The notes under the pieces: model-generated | The model's input: only the letters and a program-made list of their open reading frames with translations | Databases searched by the model: none | Told to the model about the DNA's origin: nothing | DNA from: Musa acuminata AAA Group | Lineage: Eukaryota > Streptophyta > Magnoliopsida > Zingiberales > Musaceae | Direction: 5' to 3' | Length of the DNA stretch: 64,000 nucleotides | NCBI RefSeq assembly: GCF_036884655.1 | Contig: NC_088342.1 | Span: forward strand, 13,977,001 to 14,041,000 | Program-made: the position numbers and the translations under genes | In this document: positions 9,920 through 21,068 of the stretch, piece after piece | Layout: each line of letters begins with the position of its first letter | How positions within the stretch are numbered: position 1 is the first letter of the stretch

Positions 9920-10785
9920 GAACTAACATGAAATTCATGCTCCAAGGAGGACTACTTTATAAAAGTACTTAATACACTCCACAAAAGTAGTGAGACACTT
10001 TGACATGAACAAGACTTTGATAAACCTATAACGACATATTTATTAGCCCCAAATGTAGCAAGAGATGACATGGTTCATGTGAGGATGTGTTCTCTACAAC
10101 ACTTTAAAGCTAGCTAACTAAAAGTTGGGGTTGTACACTCTATTGCTTATACTATTACAATAATGGGAGAGAATCTCTTTGGACTTCTTAGGAGATCTAC
10201 CTATGATGGTATATGGACATGACTACCTCTCTCTGATCATTGATATGTTCTCAAATATGATGGTACTCATGCCTTGCAAAACGATAAATCAATAGAGAAG
10301 TAGCTTAATTATTCTTTCAACACATGTGGGTACACTTTGACATTTCGAGTTCCATCGTGTTTGATCGTAATGGATATTTCTCAAGTAGCTTTTGGAGTTC
10401 TCTCTAAACCATCATAGACACCAAATTGAAAAAGAGTATGGCCTTCTATTCATAAACTAATGGAGCCTACCGTACTTTTATTTTGTTTTCAATTGGGTGG
10501 TGCATAATTTCATAAAAAAATCACCATTTAGTATGCTTGGGTTATTTACTTCAAAACCTTTTCGATTTGTAATTTATGATCAATTTGGAATTATCTACCT
10601 CCAACAAAAGTAGTGTAACACAACAAGCCCAAAAAAGTATGAAAAAAATCCATAAGGTGCATGAAGAAGTTGAAGGGGCAACTTCAACAAAGCTAGCAAA
10701 AGTACAAAGAATAATACAATTGACATTGTGTTGAAGGGCAACTCCACAAAGGAGACTTTGTTTGGCTACACCATCATAAATAATG
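9920..10785 (+). pseudogene. Decayed Ty3/gypsy integrase, unit 1
   Basis: The stretch resembles 53790-54633 closely. With frame changes it reads like a gypsy integrase core. There is an IIDMFSNMMVLMPCK-like stretch (about 10225-10280), then an SxVFDRNGYFSS-like second acidic block (about 10350-10390) and a FYSxTNGA-like block (about 10445). Remnants of the C-terminal EGxLxKGDFVW region are near 10735-10770. There are many stops in every frame. It was the landing site of copia-2, whose 5' LTR starts at the equivalent place at 54634. Confidence 0.65.
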
Positions 10786-11655
10786 ACTCAAAAAAAAAAA
10801 AAAAAAGCTAAAGCTCATGTCATCCGTCTCGACCTCGATGGCTCTATTGGCATCTCAGCGCATCTCTATGTTGCGAGTGATCTCATCCTCGCTTGCCCCT
10901 TCCTTGGGCATAGACATCACTACAACAAGGATATATGACATTACTGTGAGAACAATTCTCGAGTTACGGAGCTAATCATATAGTTTAGACTAGTGAGGCA
11001 ATTGACATTAAGTATGCCACACAAGGGATTTGAAAGTGATATTTTCTAAAAATAAATATGTATTAGAAATAAAATAATATATAGATTTTGTAAAAGTAAA
11101 TAATTAAGATATGGACTTCTATCTTAACTTACTCCCACTATTTTCTTGCAAAATACATAACTCTCTCCGACATATGAACCGGAGACCTCCAGCGGATCTT
11201 TAGTAGGGATCGGGATCCAATCAACATCTTAACATAACCTCAAAGGAATTCGACTAATCATGCTAAGCCCTAAAAGGTAGGCAACTCTTGCCAATCATAA
11301 CTCTTTGTAATTTTCATCTTGTTCGACCTTCGAACCACCATGGCCTCAAGAGACTCGATGTTCGATTAAGTCATCACCATCATTCCAAGATGAGTCAAAT
11401 TCGATGATATGTCCTCGAGGGGATCGACTGAATATACTACGTCCTCAGGTCACTTATGATATCTCTATTTCGTAGATAATATATCGAATCACGATATAGG
11501 TGAGCCTCGAGGGACTCGACTAACTCAACCTACATCAAGAATTGATTTCTCTCTATAATGATAGAAGGCTATGTGGGTCAATCTAATTGTCTCATGTTTA
11601 TCGACTTAATATTATTGAGAGAGAGGATTTTGATTCGATCTCCTATGATGTGTTG
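10786..11655. other. Unclassified AT-rich repeat DNA, unit 1
   Basis: No coding frame or RNA gene is recognised. The stretch contains an A17 run near 10790 and several TCGAGGGGATCGACT-like words (about 11410-11520) that resemble the short repeats in the TR-GAG-like LTR. It is repeated in unit 2 at 18678-19547. Confidence 0.5.
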
Positions 11656-11744
11656 TACACATATATATTTAATATATAACTACATCACATGTATATATAC
11701 ATATATATGTATATATACATATATATATACATACATGTATATAT

Positions 11745-11799
<55 letters not shown>

Positions 11800-11918
11800 C
11801 ATGTATATATTTATATACATATATACATATATATACATATATACATATATATACATATATACATATATATACATATATACATATATATACATATATATCT
11901 ATCTATCTATCTATCTAA
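11656..11918. repeat. TA/ACATATATAC microsatellite, unit 1
   Basis: About 260 bp of (TA)n mixed with ACATATATAC repeats, ending in a TCTA tetramer run. Apparent Ile/Tyr-rich frames here are artefacts of the repeat. The array in unit 2 is about 160 bp longer. Confidence 0.9.
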
Positions 11919-12110
11919 TAGGTGTATAAGCAATCACATATCACTTAAGCAATCACACCAGATAATCATAGACCATAGCGTAATGTGATCAAGCTTGAGT
12001 CAATTGGCCCAATCACTCAAATCAAGATTTATGTGTGCTTCGGCGCATCTCCATGTCCTGTGATCATCCATATCATCCTCGTCAGTTTCATCGGAATCTC
12101 AGCATATCTC

Positions 12111-12843
12111 TATGCATTGTATGTACGGTAGGTTCAACGTCTTCATTAGAATTTATACCTTCATGATCGGAGTCCAACTCTTCTGCTTTCAGTTCCTCTC
12201 CAATTGGCTCAATCATCATATATTGCCCTTGTTTACATCGGTGCTCCATACTCCACTTTTTATCATAGTACAAACCCTTTGCTGATCTTTCCTTAAGTTC
12301 TTCTTGGGTTAGTCTTCGGGTGTCAAGGCTTTGGTTGGGAATAGATAGGGCTGGTGGCTTACTGATAATCTGGTTATTGTCACTTTTGTTTCCATGATTT
12401 TCCCTGTTGATTTTTTTCTCATTTAGCTGTGCGAATGAGATCGCAGCTATCATAGTGCGAGGTTGACGAGCCTTAACTTCACACCGAATCTCTGGAATAA
12501 GACCTTCAATAAATGTATCCAGAAGTTGTCGCTCCGACCAATCTCTAGCTTGATTTGATAATTTTTCAAACCTACTCTGATATTCCAACACTGTAGAAGT
12601 CTGACAAATTTTTGAGAGCTGTCCATCCCTCTTCATGTATGAATAGATTGTGTCACAATCTTGGAGCCTTTTTCCTGTATTTTCAGATCTGTGCAACGTA
12701 GAACTTGAGCCTCCATTTTGTTGAAATTTGCTAAGGCTCTCCAGTAGGCTCTTTTTGAAATCATTAAGTGTTTCTTACAGTCGGTTCTCAATTCTGATTT
12801 CCAATGCTTCCATTTGTGCTTTCACCGAGTTATCAGTGGCCAT
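12111..12843 (-). pseudogene. gag of TR-GAG-like element, copy 2, truncated by duplication joint
   Basis: Same gag as at 3958-5034, starting at ATG 12843 with the same in-frame TAA (12775-12777). It ends at the joint after ...TVHTMH, where seven unrelated residues (RDMLRFR) and a stop at 12088 follow from the flanking DNA. The protease motif and C-terminus are lost, as are the polypurine tract and 3' LTR of this copy. Confidence 0.85.
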
Positions 12844-12868
12844 TGCGTAAGACTGCAAATCTGTAATC

Positions 12869-14242
12869 TCAACTTCTGTTTTTGGTATCGGTCAAGGGCA
12901 TCAACACTGTCGATGCGAAGTTGCCGAGGAGGTGGACGCCAAGGGCAGTGCTGCGGTCGCTGCTTCGAAGGAAGAGTAGCTGCCCTATGTTTGTGTCACT
13001 GCGTGAGATGAGAGCGCCAAGGCTGAAAGGTGATGGTTGCAGTTGTTGTGACCCAAGGAAGCAATCGTCGAGTAGCCGTGTTGAGGCGCTGTTGTGACCT
13101 AAGGAAGCAATCGCCGAGCAGCCGTGTTGAGGCTGCGGTGATGGCAACCGACAACTGCAGCAACGGAGGCAGAACAAGAGGGAGGTGGCGTTGAAGCGGC
13201 CGGGGTTGAGGCTGCTGGTGGCAACCGGCGGCAGCGGCAAAGATGCAGAGCGAGGGGGCTGCAGCAACGGTGCAGATCGAGAGGGTTGACGTGAAGGCTG
13301 CGGTGGCTGGCAGCAGCAGTCGTTGCTGGCCGGAGCGCAGCGGCGGCGGTGGAGAAGGAGGCAGCGAGGGTCGTGGCAGGCTGGGCGGCGAGCGGCGTCG
13401 TCGATGGCTGGGCAGCAGTGGCGACGGTGGTGGCAACCGGCGTTCGCAGCAGCAAGGGGATCCGCGAATGCGGCAGCAAGGGGACCCGCGACTGCGACGG
13501 TGGTAACTGCCCTGTTTCGGTCACCAAGGGGGCAGAGCAAGGGGGAGTGGCGGCGGTCGTTCTCGCCCGAGCCAGGGGGAGCCCGCGGCTGGGAGGCGAG
13601 CAGCGGTCGCCGCACGGTGGCTGGCAGTGGTGGTGGGTCGGCTGGAAGGCGACGGCGCTCGAGGTGTGGCTGCGATCGACGAGGGGCTGCGGCAACAGAG
13701 GAAGCTCTGTTTCTGCAACCGCTGCAAGGAGGGGCTGCGGCAACCGGCGGCTGCGGCTGCGGTGCCGGCGGTCCTTCTCGCTCGAGCAAGATGGGGACGC
13801 GAGGAGAAGAGGTCGCTGGCCAGGTGATCGAGCGTCGGCGATGCGGCTGGGAAAAGTGGTGGTGACGCGGCTGGGAACAAGGGCAATCCGTGAGTTGCCC
13901 TGTTTCGGTCGCCGCAAGAAGGGCGACAATCGGCCGCTGCGGTTGAGACCCAAGGGGAGGCTGGCGGCGGTAGAGAGGCAGCTGTCGTGGCGCGGCTGGG
14001 AGCAGCGTCACCAACTATCGCCGAGGAGGAGAGGTCGAGCGGCTGCGCTGCGACGCAAGGGGAGGCGGGCGGCGGCAGTAGGGCTGGGATGGACGCTGGC
14101 AGCGTCGTCTCCTAGCCAGGGAACAACGACGTCGGTGGTCGCCGGCCGGAAAGCAGCGCTGTCGGTGGAGAAGGCAGTGGTGGTCGGTGGCCGGAAGCAG
14201 AGCTTCCTTCTCGCGGTGGTGGTAAGTGGCCGCCGGCTTCAA
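12869..14242. other. GC-rich leader of TR-GAG-like element, copy 2
   Basis: Counterpart of 5060-6433, with the same low-complexity, both-strands-open composition. Substitutions against copy 1 concentrate here; for example the words around 13980-14000 differ at several neighbouring bases. The 457-residue minus-strand frame of copy 1 is split here into 381- and 75-residue frames, an argument against its being a conserved protein. Confidence 0.7.
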
Positions 14243-14321
14243 CCTATGTCAAACGATCTCTTTCTCCAATTTTTTTTTTTTTTCGATAGCTATAGCAATA
14301 CTGAGAACGCCAAGGATGGCT

Positions 14322-14333
14322 GCTCTGATACCA
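14322..14333 (-). promoter_or_regulatory. Primer binding site, TR-GAG-like element copy 2
   Basis: TGGTATCAGAGC on the minus strand, two bases from the LTR end at 14336. Confidence 0.85.
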
Positions 14334-14335
14334 AA

Positions 14336-14892
14336 TGATAAGACCCTAAAGTCTTATCGTAGGCTCTGATACCAAATGATAAGACCCTAAAGTCTTATCG
14401 TCGCTCTGATACCAAATGATAAAACCCTAAAGTCTTATCGTAGGCTCTGATACCAAATGATAAGACCCTAAAGTCTTATCGTAGGCTCTGATACCAAATG
14501 ATAAGACTCTAAAGTCTTATCATCGAAGAAAGGGGAGAAATGGGGATGATAATGATCGCTTCGAGGGGATCGGCCTCCTTGATCTCTTCGAGGGGATCGA
14601 CCCTCCTTGATCACTTCGAGGGGATCGGCCCTCCTTGATCTCTTCGAGGGGATCGGCCTCCTAGGGTTTGTCAAAAGACAGAATAGTATTTTTCATTGAT
14701 TATTGAAAAGAAGCAGTTATATCCCTATTTATAGAGTTCCACCCGGAGTCCATCAGGACTTGAACTCTAATAATAAATAAATATTAAATAAATCTCTACT
14801 TGACTCTAACTGAATCAAACCAACTCAATAAACAACTGGACTAAACATACTTAATTTACATTATTCAAATGCTTAGAAAAAGGGTCCTAACA
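14336..14892 (-). repeat. TR-GAG-like 5' LTR, copy 2, with four primer-binding-site repeats
   Basis: This is the counterpart of 6527-7000 but 83 bp longer, because its 3' end carries four copies of the 40-41-bp unit instead of two. One unit has the CGTCGCTCTG variant also found in the 3' LTR at 3356. TATAAATA is at 14726-14733 on the minus strand. Confidence 0.9.
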
Positions 14893-15904
14893 GAGCGCTA
14901 TCACCTTTTTGGTGTTATATGTGGATGACATCTTGATCATTGGGAATGACGTAGGAATGCTATCCACAGTAAAGGCTTGGTTATCTAGACACTTCTCCAC
15001 GAAGGACTTAGGAGAAGCATCCTATATTTTGGGGATTATAATATATAGAGATAGATCCAAGAGGATGCTTGGCTTGTCCCAGTCCAGGTACATAGAAACA
15101 ATTGTCAAAAGGTTTGGTATGGAAAATTCCAAGAGAGGTCTCATACCGATGAGACATGGGATATCGCTTTCTACGAGTATGTCCCCAAAGACTCCAGAAG
15201 AAAGGGTGAACATGGATATGATACCTTATGCCTCAGCAATAGGGTCTATCATGTATGTCATGCTATGTACTAGGCCTGATATAGCGCATGCTCTGAGTGT
15301 CATGAGCAAGTATCAGGCGAATCCAAGCTTGGAGCACTAGAAAGCAGTAAAGTGTATCCTTAAGTACTTGAGAAGGACTAAGGATCTTTTACTAGTATAT
15401 GGAGGTAATAGCCTTAAGGTTGAAGGCTACACTAACTCAAGTTTTTAGTCTGATGTAGATGATAGCAAGTCGAATTCAGGGTATGTGTATACCTTGAATG
15501 GAGGAGCAGTGTGCTGGAAGAGTTTCAAGCAAGATACCACTGCTGACTCGACCACAGAGGCGGAGTACATTGCTGCATCAGATGCAGGAAAGGAGGGAGT
15601 TTGGGTGAAGAAGTTCATCACAGATTTGGGAGTCGTGCCAGGTAGCGAAGAGCCGATCTCCCTATATTGCGACAACAACGGGGTGATTGCTTAAGCAAAG
15701 GAACCTAGGTCTCATCAGAAATCTAAGCATGTTCTGAGGAGGTTCCACCTTATCAAAGAGATCGTGACCCGAGGAGATATAGTAGTGTAAAGAGTTCCAT
15801 CCGAAGATAACATTGCAGATCCACTAACAAAGTCGTTGTCTCATATTTGTTTTGAGTGTCACAGGGGTCTGATGGGGATCAGACACATAGGTGATTGGCT
15901 TTAG
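14893..15904 (+). pseudogene. copia-1 reverse transcriptase end and RNase H, unit 2
   Basis: Duplicate of 7001-8012 with the YVDDILIIGN block near 14915 and the same four stops. A few substitutions distinguish it, for instance a Met-to-Thr change in the block just after the YVDD region and Arg to Ile in GIRIYRD. It has no upstream half because the TR-GAG-like LTR cuts it off. Confidence 0.9.
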
Positions 15905-15918
15905 GTCAAGTGAGAGAT

Positions 15919-17416
15919 TGCTAGTCATAGGTGCCTAGCAAGCCAATCACGTGAGTGATGGCACGTGTGACTTAATACAGAATCTTTTTGCTTATTATAT
16001 TTTGGCATATATCACTTTATAACTATTACATAAATGCATACATATATTGTGATGTCCTTGGATTTGTGCAATGGAAATCGGATCATGATGAGATCACAAT
16101 AGTGAGATCGATACACCTTTAAACACATATCCTAAATAATCCCGGTCATAGGTTACTCGAAAGGGATATCGTGATAACCGGATAGACTAGTGTGCTGTAT
16201 ACCCGTCCATATGATGGATGTAGCTGGTCTCATAGCTGCTTGTGTAGGGACACTAAGGATACAGTACAGGTGCTCATTGGAGAATGAGTTCACTGATTGA
16301 TCCGCTTACGGAATGCTGGATGGTTGATGATGCCTTATTGTCAGACAGCGATTCCGTAGTCCTAGTGATGTATCTGGTCCTTAGACTTGAGACACTAAGG
16401 ATGTCCTGTATGAGTGCTCCACTCTTTGATACCAGACTTATAGGTTTGGCTGTCCCAGATCTAGTACAGCTGGTCATTGGGAGTGGTAGTCTACCTTACG
16501 AGGGCTATTGAGTGTCGATAGAGGATCATCCACTCTCGGCGTCATGAGAGGAATATCCCATGTGTTCTTGCTCAGACAAATTCCTGGCCAAGGTCATTCG
16601 GGTTGAGGGAGAAAGATTTCTCTAGGAGAATCCGATTAGAGCGAGACTCGAGTAGAAACCGTATGGGTCTGACAACACCATGCTCGATATACTGTCTCTA
16701 GGATATTAGATGGATGAGGGACTATATGTACACGGTAACTGAGGATAGACAGGTCCAATGGATTGGATTCCCCTGTATCGTCTAGGGACTATGGCGTAGT
16801 GGCCTAGTACGTCCGTAGTCAATGAGTCGAGTGAATTATTACAGAGATAATAATTCACTGAGTTAGAAGGAGTTCTGACAGGTATGACTCACGGCCAGCT
16901 CGATATTCGGCCTAGAAGGTCACACATATATGGTAGGCATTGCGATGAATAGAGGTTCGGATATGAGATATCCGACGGAGCCCTTGTCTTATTGGATGCA
17001 GATCCAATACCCACTAGGGGAGGACCCATTAGGGTTTGACAGGGGACCTCTATAAATAGGAGGGATTCAGAGCCCCACAGGCTAGAGAGCTTTTGTTTGC
17101 CTTTTCCTATTCTCCTCTCCATCTCCACCTCAGAGTAGGCCTGGAGTTTTGAGGAGCGTCGTCGCAACCCTACTGTGTGGATCACCGCTAGAGAGGAGAA
17201 CGCTTGACCTCCTTCACCCTCTCCTAAGGATATGTAAGGAAACAGGGATATACGATCTCCCTAGGTAACACAATCTACTCTATACGCAGTTTCATGTTTC
17301 GCGGATTTTTGCGTATCAATCTTCGCACGACGACGAACATCTCTTTGGGAATCGGAGATTTTGTTTTCTTGTTCTGCCGCTGCGCATGTGATGTCGCCCC
17401 CAAGGATTTCCCAACA
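15919..17416 (+). repeat. copia-1 LTR, unit 2
   Basis: Duplicate of 8027-9524 with the same TGCTAG and CCCAACA termini and the TATA box at 17051-17058. Confidence 0.92.
17051..17058 (+). promoter_or_regulatory. TATA box of copia-1 LTR, unit 2
   Basis: TATAAATA in the same context as at 9159-9166. Confidence 0.7.
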
Positions 17417-17797
17417 GGCTCTACACTATCTTCCTGCACATCTCCCCCATCACCTTGATATACTGGAGGAGTAATTGGGTCACAATCTGCTAATCCTTCT
17501 GTAGAAGTATTGGCTGGTGCCTTCTTCAAATCTTCAAAAGTTTGATCCTCAAATAAGACTACGTCTCTGCTTCTAAACACCTTCTGCTTTTCTGGATCCC
17601 AAAGCCTGTAACCAAAATAATCATGTGAGTAGCCAAGAAAAATACATTCTTTAGACTTACCATCCAGCTTGGACCTCCCATTGTCTAGAATATGTGCAAA
17701 TGCACGACAACCAAACACTCTCAAATGTCTATAGGAAATATCTTTCCCTGACCATACATGCTCTGCAACATTGGATGTATACCTCTGAGGTCTGGTA
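17417..17797 (-). pseudogene. copia-2 integrase fragment, unit 2
   Basis: Duplicate of 9525-9905, minus strand, with the same truncation at the copia-1 insertion site and the same internal deletion. Confidence 0.88.
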
Positions 17798-17811
17798 AAA
17801 AAACTAAATAA

Positions 17812-18677
17812 GAACTAACATGAAATTCATGCTCCAAGGAGGACTACTTTATAAAAGTACTTAATACACTCCACAAAAGTAGTGAGACACTTTGACATGA
17901 ACAAGACTTTGATAAACCTATAACGACATATTTATTAGCCCCAAATGTAGCAAGAGATGACATGGTTCATGTGAGGATGTGTTCTCTACAACACTTTAAA
18001 GCTAGCTAACTAAAAGTTGGGGTTGTACACTCTATTGCTTATACTATTACAATAATGGGAGAGAATCTCTTTGGACTTCTTAGGAGATCTACCTATGATG
18101 GTATATGGACATGACTACCTCTCTCTGATCATTGATATGTTCTCAAATATGATGGTACTCATGCCTTGCAAAACGATAAATCAATAGAGAAGTAGCTTAA
18201 TTATTCTTTCAACACATGTGGGTACACTTTGACATTTCGAGTTCCATCGTGTTTGATCGTAATGGATATTTCTCAAGTAGCTTTTGGAGTTCTCTCTAAA
18301 CCATCATAGACACCAAATTGAAAAAGAGTATGGCCTTCTATTCATAAACTAATGGAGCCTACCGTACTTTTATTTTGTTTTCAATTGGGTGGTGCATAAT
18401 TTCATCAAAAAATCACCATTTAGTATGCTTGGGTTATTTACTTCAAAACCTTTTCGATTTGTAATTTATGATCAATTTGGAATTATCTACCTCCAACAAA
18501 AGTAGTGTAACACAACAAGCCCAAAAAAGTATGAAAAAAATCCATAAGGTGCATGAAGAAGTTGAAGGGGCAACTTCAACAAAGCTAGCAAAAGTACAAA
18601 GAATAATACAATTGACATTGTGTTGAAGGGCAACTCCACAAAGGAGACTTTGTTTGGCTACACCATCATAAATAATG
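17812..18677 (+). pseudogene. Decayed Ty3/gypsy integrase, unit 2
   Basis: Duplicate of 9920-10785, with near-identical sequence and the same disabling stops. Confidence 0.65.
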
Positions 18678-19547
18678 ACTCAAAAAAAAAAAAAAAAAGC
18701 TAAAGCTCATGTCATCCGTTTCGACCTCGATGGCTCTATTGGCATCTCAGCGCATCTCTATGTTGCGAGTGATCTCATCCTCGCTTGCCCCTTCCTTGGG
18801 CATAGACATCACTACAACAAGGATATATGACATTACTGTGAGAACAATTCTCGAGTTACGGAGCTAATCATATAGTTTAGACCAGTGAGGCAATTGACAT
18901 TAAGTATGCCACACAAGGGATTTGAAAGTGATATTTTCTAAAAATAAATATGTATTAGAAATAAAATAATATATAGATTTTGTAAAAGTAAATAATTAAG
19001 ATATGGACTTCTATCTTAACTTACTCCCACTATTTTCTTGCAAAATACATAACTCTCTCCGACATATGAACCGGAGACCTCCAGCGGATCTTTAGTAGGG
19101 ATCGGGATCCAATCAACATCTTAACATAACCTCAAAGGAATTCAACTAATCATGCTAAGCCCTAAAAGGTAGGCAACTCTTGCCAATCATAACTCTTTGT
19201 AATTTTCATCTTGTTCGACCTTCGAACCACCATGGCCTCGAGAGACTCGATGTTCGATTAAGTCATCACCATCATTCCAAGATGAGTCAAATTCGATGAT
19301 ATGTCCTCGAGGGGATCGACTGAATATACTACGTCCTCAAGTCACCTATGATATCTCTATTTCGTAGATAATATATCGAATCACGATATAGGTGAGCCTC
19401 GAGAGACTCGACTAACTCAACCTACATCAAGAATTGATTTCTCTCTATAATGATAGAAGGCTATGTGGGTCAATCTAATTGTTTCATGTTTATCGACTTA
19501 ATATTATTGAGAGAGAGGATTTTGATTCGATCTCCTATGATGTGTTG
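18678..19547. other. Unclassified AT-rich repeat DNA, unit 2
   Basis: Counterpart of 10786-11655. No gene is seen. Confidence 0.5.
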
Positions 19548-19707
19548 TACACATATATATTTAATATATAACTACATCACATGTATATATACATATATAT
19601 ATGTATATATACATATATATATACATACATGTATATATATACATACATATATATATATATGTATATATATACATACATATATATATATATATATGTATAT
19701 GTATGTA

Positions 19708-19759
<52 letters not shown>

Positions 19760-19918
19760 CATATATACATATATATACATATATACATATATATACATAT
19801 ATACATATATATACATATATACATATATATACATATATACATATATACACATATATACATATATACACATATATACATATATACACATATATACATATAT
19901 ACACATATATACATATAT

Positions 19919-19950
<32 letters not shown>

Positions 19951-19970
19951 CTATCTATCTATCTATCTAA
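19548..19970. repeat. TA/ACATATATAC microsatellite, unit 2 (expanded)
   Basis: About 420 bp of the array described at 11656. It includes a run of alternating ACATATATAC and ACACATATATAC words between 19750 and 19930. All long Ile/Tyr-rich frames on both strands are repeat artefacts. Confidence 0.9.
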
Positions 19971-20162
19971 TAGGTGTATAAGCAATCAAATATCACTTAA
20001 GCAATCACACCAGATAATCATAGACCATAGCGTAATGTGATCAAGCTTGAGTCAATTGGCCCAATCACTCAAATCAAGATTTATGTGTGCTTCGGCGCAT
20101 CTCCATGTCCTGTGATCATCCATATCATCCTCGTCAGTTTCATCGGAATCTCAGCATATCTC

Positions 20163-21054
20163 TATGCATCACGATCGTCCGTCTCAGCCTCATGGGTCTT
20201 ACTTTTGCCTATATGCTCTCGCTATACCTCCAGTGTAATTACAACATAATCACAAGCACACAAGCCCAATAATAAACAAAAAAAAATAGAGACTCATAGG
20301 CCTCAATAATAACAATAATGATCATACAAACACATACATTACATCATATGGTTCATGATCATCCGTCTATATTATACATCATATGTACATATCATTATAT
20401 AGGACTACTAGATAAATAATAATAGTTAATTAAACATTTTAATTAACTAATTTTTTTTAAAAATTTAAGATATATAGAAATTTTCTCATTTGTGAAGGGT
20501 AATTGTATAATTTGGATAAAAATACAAACCTCATAATTTTTGAAATTGAGAGGGGTAAAATTATCTTTTCATCAAAAAAACCCTAAATCCTTCTCTTGCT
20601 ACATTGTAGTTGTCGCCACCCTATCGACAATTGCCTCTTTAAGTGGGCATCGCCCTTGCCTGTTAGTAGTTCGCCAGCTGGCGTTGTGCTCGCGAGTGAG
20701 CTCCCCTCTTTGCCCGTAGGCAATAGTCACCCTTTTAGGTGCTGTTGTGGGCAAGCGCCACCCCTACAGGCGGCTTGCCTGCAAGTGTTGTGCTTGTGGG
20801 CTATATTGCCCCTATGGGTGTCGCTCTTGCTGTTGCAAGCGGCCTGCCTACAATCACCCTGCTCGCATGCATTGTCACTATAGCTGGGCACCCGCACGCA
20901 GGTGGCGGCCAAGGCTGCGAGCAACTTTTGGCTAATCTGTAAGGGTAGCAACAATTACTGTCCTTTCTCGCCTTTTTGTCAATAATTTTGACGTCAAAAG
21001 CCTTTCTAAACCACAGTATACAGTTTAAAATTTAATCTTTCACATGAATAACTT
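20163..21054. other. AT-rich DNA with a GC-richer block, probably LTR-element leader
   Basis: 20163-20590 shows no gene. 20590-20960 is GC-richer, with repeated GCTTGCCTGC and TGTGGGC words and short frames open on both strands. A minus-strand primer binding site at 21055 suggests the whole stretch is the leader of a minus-strand LTR element, comparable to the GC-rich leader at 5060-6433. Confidence 0.4.
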
Positions 21055-21067
21055 GGCTTTGATACCA
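21055..21067 (-). promoter_or_regulatory. Primer binding site of a minus-strand LTR element
   Basis: TGGTATCAAAGCC on the minus strand, one mismatch from the usual tRNA-iMet complement, lying one base beyond the LTR end at 21069. Confidence 0.6.
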
Positions 21068-21068
21068 C

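Larger units (their letters stand above)
4302..12110 (+). repeat. Tandem segmental duplication, unit 1
   Basis: The sequence from 4302 to 12110 is repeated in direct orientation at 12111-20162. Offsets are 7809 from the unit start to the TR-GAG primer binding site, 7892 after the LTR repeat array, and 8052 after the microsatellite, so the length difference lies in those two arrays. Both ends share the heptamer TATGCAT (4302-4308, 12111-12117 and 20163-20169). The two units differ by scattered substitutions, clustered at equivalents of 6100-6360. Confidence 0.93.
12111..20162 (+). repeat. Tandem segmental duplication, unit 2
   Basis: This is a direct repeat of 4302-12110 that joins the middle of the gag-protease frame to DNA normally found downstream of the microsatellite. 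It contains a 5'-complete, 3'-truncated TR-GAG-like element, the copia-1 pol end and LTR, the copia-2 scrap, the gypsy relic, unclassified DNA and the microsatellite. After 20162 the sequence continues as the original right flank. Confidence 0.93.

Noticed and set aside
11558..11988. Long Ile/Tyr-rich frames on both strands (also 19450-20040)
   Set aside because: They are translations of the TA/ACATATATAC microsatellite and exist in nearly every frame.
20596..20960. Cys-rich short frames on both strands
   Set aside because: They overlap one another and follow local GC-rich repeats; a leader of an LTR element is more likely.
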